Shown here: in pieces, positions 56,814-64,000 of the stretch
How positions within the stretch are numbered: the first letter of the stretch is position 1
Layout: the number at the start of each line of letters is the position of its first letter
NCBI GenBank assembly: GCA_021030905.1
Contig: JAGFMI010000004.1
Coordinates: forward strand, 1,054,001 to 1,118,000
Origin: Pyrenula massariospora
Lineage: Eukaryota; Ascomycota; Eurotiomycetes; Pyrenulales; Pyrenulaceae
Direction: 5' to 3'
DNA length: 64,000 nt
Notes under the pieces: model-generated
What the model was told of the DNA's origin: nothing
Databases searched by the model: none
What the model saw: only the letters and a program-made list of their open reading frames with translations
Made by a program: the position numbers and the translations under genes

Positions 56814-57191
56814 TCACCCAGGGCCAATCTTGGGCATATCGTGGTGCTCACTCAACCCACTTAGGTATCGGTTCAACTCTTCAACGCGCTCCTTGTGCGT
56901 CTTCACCCCTTCTCTCTTGAGTCGTTCGTCCAGTCTTTTCCTCCTCACCTCCTCGTGTCTTCTCTCTGCCTCCGTTTTCCCTCTCGCATTCTGCTCTGGC
57001 GCATTTTCCGGCTGCAGGGCTCCATCTTCGTCCCTTAGAGCCTTCTGCAGCTCTGTGTCAGCCACATCATCAGAAAGCTTCTCCTGGTCTTTGATCTTTT
57101 TCTTTTTATGCTTCTTCTCCACACGCGAGTCCTTGACGCCTTTGAGTTTCAGGCCACCAGAGCCGGTTGATTTGTATTCCTCAAGACCCAT
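56814..57191 (-). CDS. FAM32A-like (DUF1754) protein
   Basis: 125 residues. The N-terminus MGLEEYKSTGSGGLKLKGVK followed by a Lys-rich KKHKKKKIK stretch and the C-terminus ending in RYLSGLSEHHDMPKIGPG are signatures of the FAM32A family, nuclear proteins whose human member stabilises the 3' exon in the spliceosome's second step. The middle is highly charged (KTEAERRHEEVRRKRLDERL). The open frame continues 100 codons upstream of the chosen Met, but that extension is unlike the family. The Met at 57191 gives the normal length. Confidence 0.9.
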   Translation of the reverse strand: MGLEEYKSTGSGGLKLKGVKDSRVEKKHKKKKIKDQEKLSDDVADTELQKALRDEDGALQPENAPEQNARGKTEAERRHEEVRRKRLDERLKREGVKTHKERVEELNRYLSGLSEHHDMPKIGPG

Positions 57192-57979
57192 CGATGTGCT
57201 AGCGCAGTTGGGGTGGATGATACAGGCTGTCAAAACACACGTTGCGCTGAAGATGAGAGCTTTCAGGCGGTTGGTCAAGAGCTGCTTGCGTATCGAGATA
57301 GCGAAAATTACGGCAAAAAAGTCTTTGCTCAATTTGCGAAGAGGGTGTTGTAGTGTCTTGCTACGAATGCAAACCACAAAAACAGACTGCGCCTTGCGGA
57401 GCTCGGCGAGCTCGCGCACTGACCACTTCCCAGTAAAGTGGCGCGGGGTGGGCGACGGCCGCGTGCCTAGAGCAGCATCCCTTATTGACAAAGCGTAATT
57501 ACATCCATCTACAAGTGGCTATCACGGCTGCCGGCGTGGAACTTGATTAAAGGATGCCTGTAGTGAAATATCAGCTTCAAATCGTCCTTGTCAGTATTCA
57601 ACCCCGACACTAGCGCTATAAAATGCCTATACCAGATCAATGATCTAAATCCAACGATGGCAGTTTCCAATATCTGCCCGTATACAAGAGAAAACTTCTT
57701 CGACAATTCTGCCGTCTCTGTGTGCTCCATGCCTGGTAAAGGGATACATAGGGAGAGATAATGTAGGGAGAATAGAGCGGTTGATGATAGCGGTAGATCC
57801 CTAGGTGAGGGTTTCTTCTCTGTAATTGGTTGCAGTGGAACGACGCTTTCGAATCCTCTTTCCAACTCCAATTGCATTGCAATGTGATGTCCAATAGGTG
57901 GTGGGAAACAAAGGAAATATGAATATGAGATCTCGGTTTCACTGGTGGTGGCATCAATCGCGAGACAATGCGAAGAGAA
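57192..57979. other. Intergenic region
   Basis: About 790 bases between two minus-strand genes. Overlapping frames (57509-57877 and 57637-57957) show no family features. It holds the promoter of the FAM32A-like gene and the terminator of the RhoGAP gene. Confidence 0.4.
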
Positions 57980-60746
57980 TTAGTCCTTCGAGGGCTTCTC
58001 AGCGGATGGCGGCTGTGGCTGACCAGAGTTTGGTATATCTGGTGCCGGCGCTCTTGTCACACCAGCATCGGTAGATTGGTCACGTTGTCTGTCCATGCTT
58101 TTGCCCCGGAAGGCGGAGAAGCTTTGTCGACCACCTTCTCCAGTGCCGCCAACTGTAGGTGTACTGGGCGTCCTAGACTTCTCCGCTTCACGTTCTCTTC
58201 TTTCTTCTCTACTCTGGGCAACCTTAGCTCTTAGCTTGCCAAACAATCCGGCCTTCTTTTCAGGTTCCGAAGGGTGGTCTTTGGCGAGCGATTCGGAGTC
58301 TTGACTGGATTCAGGTACGATCGCACTGCTAGCCGCGTCTGTCGCAGCCGGATGGGTACGCTGTGATTCTCCCGTAAAACTTTTTCTTGGCCTGGTGGAA
58401 CTCGCTAAAGAGCTGTTGCTCCTCCCAGCACGTACATTCTCGCCGATACGAGGTGGTGGGGCAAGTGGAGATTCTTGACCATTCTCCTTTTTCGTGCTCA
58501 CTGACATACGCCACCGGTGTCGCTTCTTTTCGCTCTTGGGATGTCGCTCATGATCACCAGCATCAAGATCTGAATGATCTGTCATGGAGGCTCCTGAGTG
58601 CACAGACATTTCCGGTGATCCCGGTGGAAGGAGTGAGCCGGCTGGAGCGTGATTGACGTGAACATTAGCCAGCTGTGGCGGCCCTGAGGGCGGCACCTGG
58701 GAAGCTTGAGTTTCGCTAGTAGGTATGGCGGCAGTATTGGTTACTTGTCGGTCGGCCGAAGCTAATGGATCTGCTCGGGTTTGACTAGAAATATCCGGAG
58801 AAGCCATAGGTGTGGAGAAAGTCTGATTGGTAGGGTATTCAGCTTGAAGAGATGCCTGAGAGCTTTGGGCACTCTCATTCGCGCTTCCAGGCGCAGGCTG
58901 TCTCTTTTGCAGCCTACGAGGCGGACGCGTGTCTTTCTTCTCTGTATCTGAGGAGGATCCACCTTGTGGTGCCTTCTTGAACAAGCTTGACAATTTGCGC
59001 TCAGATCCAGGCGAATGAACCGCTGGTGGAGGCGCAAGTCCAGCTGGGACTTGCAGAGTGTTTTCTCGGGGCCTTTCTCGTTGCACTTCTTCACCGTCTT
59101 TATTTGGAACGCTTAACGTTGGATTTGGAGGCGAAAGGGTCGACGGTTTGGGTGCAGAAGGTGTCAGTGGCGATGTCTGGCCGGGCGAAACAGCAGGAGA
59201 GCCTTCTCCGGTCCCTCTGGAACCAAATCGAGTTGAACCAAGAGCAGGTGACTTCTTGGAGGGGACTGTGTTACTGCGGTGGACTCCAACTGCACTATTG
59301 TTCCCACCAAATCCGGAGCCTGGGGAAGAATTTCCAGGACTAACACCACCTCTAGAATCCTTCGATTGGCGGGATGACACAGAAACATTCCTTCGTAAAC
59401 CTTGTCCAAGGCGGCGGAGGCTATCAGCACCGGCGCTAGCATTTGAAGCCGATCGACCAATGTTTGCACTAGGCTTTGGCGAAGAAGATGTTGGTACAAG
59501 GCCACTTTGCACTTCCTTATTTGTCTTTTCGTCGATTGCGGTCCCAGACATGCCGATCAAGAAATTGTCCTGATTCTCAATGAGAAAGATTACAACGTCC
59601 TGGCTTAAGCGGTACTCTTGAGGAGCCATATCATGGCTCGGGTGCGAAATGATACCAGGCTGGAAAATAGCAGCAAGGTTTGCAGATGTCATGCGATTGA
59701 GGTCGGATTTGGACGAGAAAACTGCGAGAAGATCGAGGATGTAGAGAAGCAGTTGGCGATTCAGGGCCGGTAATTCCGTGATTAACCTTTGATAGGTTGA
59801 GACAGCTTTTGCGTGGTCAAAATCTGAAAGCTCCGTTGACTGGCCCTGCTGTTCGGTGTCCCCGAGCGCCTGTGCTTGATGGCCTCGCAAAGGGTCTCTG
59901 AACCTCTCATAAAACTCCAGAGGTACAATCGGTTCGGGCAGCTGGTTCAGGTATCGACGGAGAATGTTAGCAGCATCATGAACCGTATAGCCGGTCCAAT
60001 CGAGTCCCTTGCCATATCTTTCTGGAGAATTGAAAATACTTTGTAGATCCTTGATTCGTTTTGCTGAACCACTCAATCGAAATATGCCCTCCACGTCCGT
60101 TGCTAATAGTTGCCAGTCAGTAAGGACAGAACCCGAAAGAGGACCAAAATTTACCCTTCTCTTTGAGAAATACCCCACATTTGGCAACAACAATGGGTAC
60201 GTATCCGTAAATAAACGATTCGCCATGATCGTCGGTTAAAGATATTGCAACATTGGCGTATTTGATTGAATCCGCGAGTGGGACGCCGAATATACCGGGG
60301 GCGACATCAACTGCACTATGATTTAGCGATTGTAATCAGAGCAGTCACTTCATGGCAACACAGCGCTGGCCAACTGCAAGAAAACACATGCACTGGAGAC
60401 GAAGATCTGGGAGGAATTCATGCTGTAGATCTAGAGCAGTAATAGAAAGGAACATTTGGAAGGTACCACTTCGCTATTATTGGGTCCAGCGCCATGTGGA
60501 AGTGGATATATGTCATGCAGAGGCTGCAGAGTTCTGAACGGCGCCGCCTGAAGAGATTATAATAGGATTTGTTAAATGTCTCGTACCTTTTTCGTCATCT
60601 TTTGTTGTCCTGCGGAAGTTCTTCCACCATGATTTTAGCTCTCGTCTCGATGGAGGGGATGGGTGAGATGCTGTAGGTGCAGGTGCGCCTCGATGCGACG
60701 CTTCTTGTGGAGGATGTGTCGCGGACATCGGATGCGACATTGCCAT
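57980..60746 (-). CDS. SAC7: RhoGAP protein, SAC7 type
   Basis: GTPase-activating protein for Rho-type GTPases in actin and cell-wall signalling. Exons 60746-60587, 60310-60155 and 60102-57980 give 812 residues. Exon 1 holds SRRELKSWWKNFRRTTKDDEK; exon 2 completes VAPGIFGVPLADSIKYANVA and YGYVPIVVAKCGVFLKEK, and exon 3 continues ATDVEGIFRLSGSAKRIKDL, with the catalytic arginine finger at about R114. LPEPIVPLEFYERF and LNRMTSANLAAIFQPGIIS finish the GAP fold. The rest is a ~540-residue Ser/Pro-rich tail, probably phosphoregulated. The open frame extending to 60226 without these introns gives an unrelated N-terminus, so that start is rejected. The first exon's start Met is the least certain point. 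Confidence 0.9.
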
Positions 60747-61931
60747 TGCCGTCGAACGACGACAGGCTTTGCCCTGACGCGATTGAAAGCTTGTGCGCCT
60801 TCACTAAATGGCGGATATCTTGCGCAGCACTTGAGAGTAATCCCAAAATAGAACGAGCGCTTGTTGAAGCCCAAAGGCTACACACGATGGTTCAAGCCCG
60901 TTAGAGCCGTCTTTTGTAGGCGCAAACAATGCCAGCTAGATTTGAAAGAGCGAAGGCGACACTGTGCTCTCGCAACAAGCGACGTATCTAGTGAGAGGAT
61001 GTGGGATGAGACGCGACGTAGAGGGCCGAGGTGCGGTTGAGGGCGGGCGCGGTTGCAGCTGACACAGTTAGGCGGATGGCTGTTGGAAGAATAGGAGTGC
61101 GAGCGACAATTAACAGGGCGAGGACTGCACGTGTCTGGGGAAGTGTAGAGGAATCAATGGCGAAGAAAGGGCGACAGTGTGAATGTGGGAGTGTTGATTG
61201 AGATCTTACACCCAGCTTTTGCATAGAGGTGCTCAAGGCTCGAAGGCTAGCCTGAAGCGGGACAACAGCGAGGCTATTGCTATCCTAATATTAAAAGGTA
61301 CTGGTCAATCTAGCGTGTACAGGGACTCTGCATCGTTTTTCCAACTGCTGGTCACATCTTTACCAATCGCACGCTAGGATCGGCTTGATTCTCCAGCAGC
61401 TTGGTGATGAGATGTTTACTGTAGCCTTGACCTTGGTCTTGACTGCGTAAATGCACCCGTGTCCCTCGCAGGAGGATGTCATCTTTTATGCAGCTGCAAT
61501 AAGCACGCAGGGGAAATCACGATTTTGGTTCCAAGCATCAGACTTGCAGGCTCCATCAAAATTCTGGATTCGATGCTAGTCATGGCGGAATTGGGTGATG
61601 GAGCGTAATATCATCGATCGCCAACGGCCACCCCTGTGGCTCCGAAATTGGCCCAAGTCTTAGCGAGGGAAGGCCCCTTTTAGCGGTGGCTTGCCCTGGC
61701 CTCCGGGTAGAGAGGCGGTGCCAAGTGCCTGTACCTTAGCCAAGCTTCAGGCAGGGAGGTACGGATCATTGTTGATACGAACCGCTCCTGATCGAGCTTA
61801 GCCTTCAATAATTCTTTCAAGCTGAAGCTCATGAGCAGAGAGGTTAAGGGCTACCAGACCTGGCTACGATAGACCCCAACCAGCTGGACCAAGTATTTTG
61901 AGTCGGATCGTTACGAGTCCCTTTTTCTGAA
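60747..61931. other. Divergent intergenic region, RhoGAP and TIM9
   Basis: 1.2 kb between divergent starts. Frames such as 60988-61236 (minus) are Ala/Ser/Thr-rich without features. It contains both promoters and presumably a long RhoGAP 5' UTR. Confidence 0.4.
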
Positions 61932-62324
61932 ATGGACAGGTCAGAGTTTCCTGGCCCTCTAGCACCTGGGCGATTCTGACCGCTGCTACCTACAGTCTCA
62001 ACCCCAAAGAACAGCAGGAGCTTCAGTCTCGCATGGAAAAAAGGCAGATGAAGGAATTCATGACTGTACACAGAACCAAGATCACACCCAGCAGCCCAAA
62101 TGCTGACAATGTATCCACGCCAGATGTACTCCAGACTTGTCCAACGCTGCTTTGATGACTGTGTCACCGATTTTACCACCAAATCTCTCGTTCCGCGCGA
62201 AGAAGGCTGCGTAATGCGATGCGTCGATAAATATTTGAAAGCTTCGGAAAGGCTGGGGCATAGATTCCAGGAACAAAACGCAGCAATGATGGCACAGGGT
62301 CCAGGTGGCTTGCCGGGGCGTTGA
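61932..62324 (+). CDS. TIM9: Small TIM chaperone Tim9
   Basis: Intermembrane-space chaperone that works with Tim10 to carry hydrophobic precursors to the TIM22 complex. Three exons fit: 61932-61939 (8 bases, MD plus part of Ser), 61996-62065 and 62124-62324, giving 92 residues, the normal length. The joins give [20 protein letters not shown] and [15 protein letters not shown]. The twin CX3C motif is complete: Cys35/Cys39 (CFDDC) and Cys55/Cys59 (CVMRC), followed by the conserved [19 protein letters not shown]. Introns have GTCAGA and GTACAC donors, the second with a GCTGAC branch. Because of the small exons the gene is easily missed. Confidence 0.95.
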
Positions 62325-63210
62325 GGTGAAGATGCGCAACAGGGGAACACCTATTATTCAATTGCGTGCATTTCGCTGGCGCTCCTACTCCTAAATGATC
62401 TGAGGCATTGCATTTATGAGGAGTTGGATACGACCGAACTTGGCGTCAGTCGGCGACGTAACACTGGTTTGAAATCGACAGCCTAAGAGATCATGTCTCA
62501 CAGTCCACTGTCACTAGAGCAAGATGAGAAAGCAAGATAAGGCCCAAAATTTGCGACGCCGCTTCGGCTGACTCGATGGCTGGATATCATGGGTATTTAC
62601 AATCGGTCCTGTCACGTGCATGCTGATGGGCTATGATCTAGGCTTTATCTGCAATGGGCTTCAATTTACCACTCACTGAAACTATGATGAGCTACTGTCT
62701 TGCTGCCATAGAGAAACACCCCATCAAACGTTGCCGGAAATCAATGCTGTATTAGGAAGATTTTGCCAGACCGTGTGTTCAGAGCCTCGATCATGGATTT
62801 GGATCCCAGCCGGTCTTTTCCTTGGTCTGCCGCACCTTATCATTTCCTTCTATGTCTAAAGTACTTTCCAAACCCTTCTACACCAGAGATTCCGAGCGGG
62901 TCAGCAAGGACAATACATGAGAGCGGTCGATAATTTCACCCTCTAATGGCCGAGCATTTGCCGCAACTTCACCGCGTCTCCACACTCTAACTGCTGCCCC
63001 TCATACACTCCGATGACATCGTGCTCTGCCGCGTTCAACCCCGCCTGGAATTTTTTCTACCAAAATCAGCTGCCGGTTCCTTCAGATTGTGGATGAAATC
63101 ATCACACCGGGTCTTTTGCATATCTGAGCCCTTTTTGTTTACATTGTTTCTTTCTGTATTCTACCAGCAGAGCTCTTGAAACCTGGAATTGCTGATAGCC
63201 TCGTACCAAA
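62325..63210. other. Intergenic region
   Basis: About 890 bases between two plus-strand genes; no gene seen. It contains the TIM9 terminator and the SFA1 promoter. Confidence 0.4.

Positions 63211-64000
<790 letters not shown>

Noticed and set aside
56830-57498. 222-codon plus-strand frame rich in Ser/Leu/Phe
   Set aside because: Antisense to the FAM32A-like gene; no features of its own.
60155-60226. Start of the long RhoGAP frame at 60226 (MANRLFTDTYPLLL...)
   Set aside because: This is intron-proximal sequence read in the wrong frame; splicing at 60155/60102 restores the conserved VFLKEK-ATDVEGIFR block.

Overview
The window comes from a filamentous ascomycete (Pezizomycotina). Genes are closely spaced on both strands, introns are short (about 40-110 nt, GT-AG, often with a CTAAC or CTGAC branch point just before the acceptor), and the housekeeping proteins have clear fungal orthologues: gamma-tubulin, LIS1/PAC1, STU2/Alp14, eL8, TIM9, a fungal complex I 21 kDa subunit, ECT1, GDE1 and a SAC7-type RhoGAP. 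I cannot fix the class or order from sequence alone. Most multi-exon models below were built by hand by joining exons so that known family motifs run through each junction.

Layout. 1-7438: two very large intronless genes, transcribed divergently, with unfamiliar but strongly coding proteins (the left one runs off the window); this is the best candidate for an undescribed system. 7439-11243: sparse, with one degenerate RNase H-like protein. 11244-25221: a secreted isochorismatase-like protein without its cysteine, a conserved fungal protein, ECT1, complex I 21 kDa subunit, a TMEM115-like Golgi protein, a GDSL hydrolase, an HMG-box factor and ribosomal protein eL8. 25222-31950: STU2, PAC1 and mitochondrial malonyl-CoA:ACP transferase. 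31951-35318: 3.4 kb without a gene. 35319-44596: a PGC1-like glycerophosphodiesterase, an ankyrin protein with a fungal STAND-type N-terminus, and GDE1 (SPX-ankyrin-GDPD). 44597-48659: a possible tiny Cys/Gly-tailed protein, a small secreted protein and gamma-tubulin. 48660-53241: 2.7 kb without a clear gene, then a large secreted protein of unknown function. 53242-64000: a ubiquitin-like/AN1 zinc-finger protein, a FAM32A-like protein, a SAC7-type RhoGAP, TIM9 and the start of glutathione-dependent formaldehyde dehydrogenase.

Functional threads. Microtubule biology is well represented (STU2, PAC1, gamma-tubulin). Mitochondrial functions include complex I, MCT1 and TIM9. Phospholipid and glycerophosphodiester turnover includes ECT1, PGC1-like and GDE1, the last two only about 4 kb apart. 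These are neighbours rather than a visible biosynthetic cluster; I see no PKS, NRPS or terpene synthase. No rRNA, tRNA or CRISPR was identified. No intact mobile element was seen, but two diverged copies of an approximately 100-bp foldback sequence lie in the two largest gene-poor gaps.
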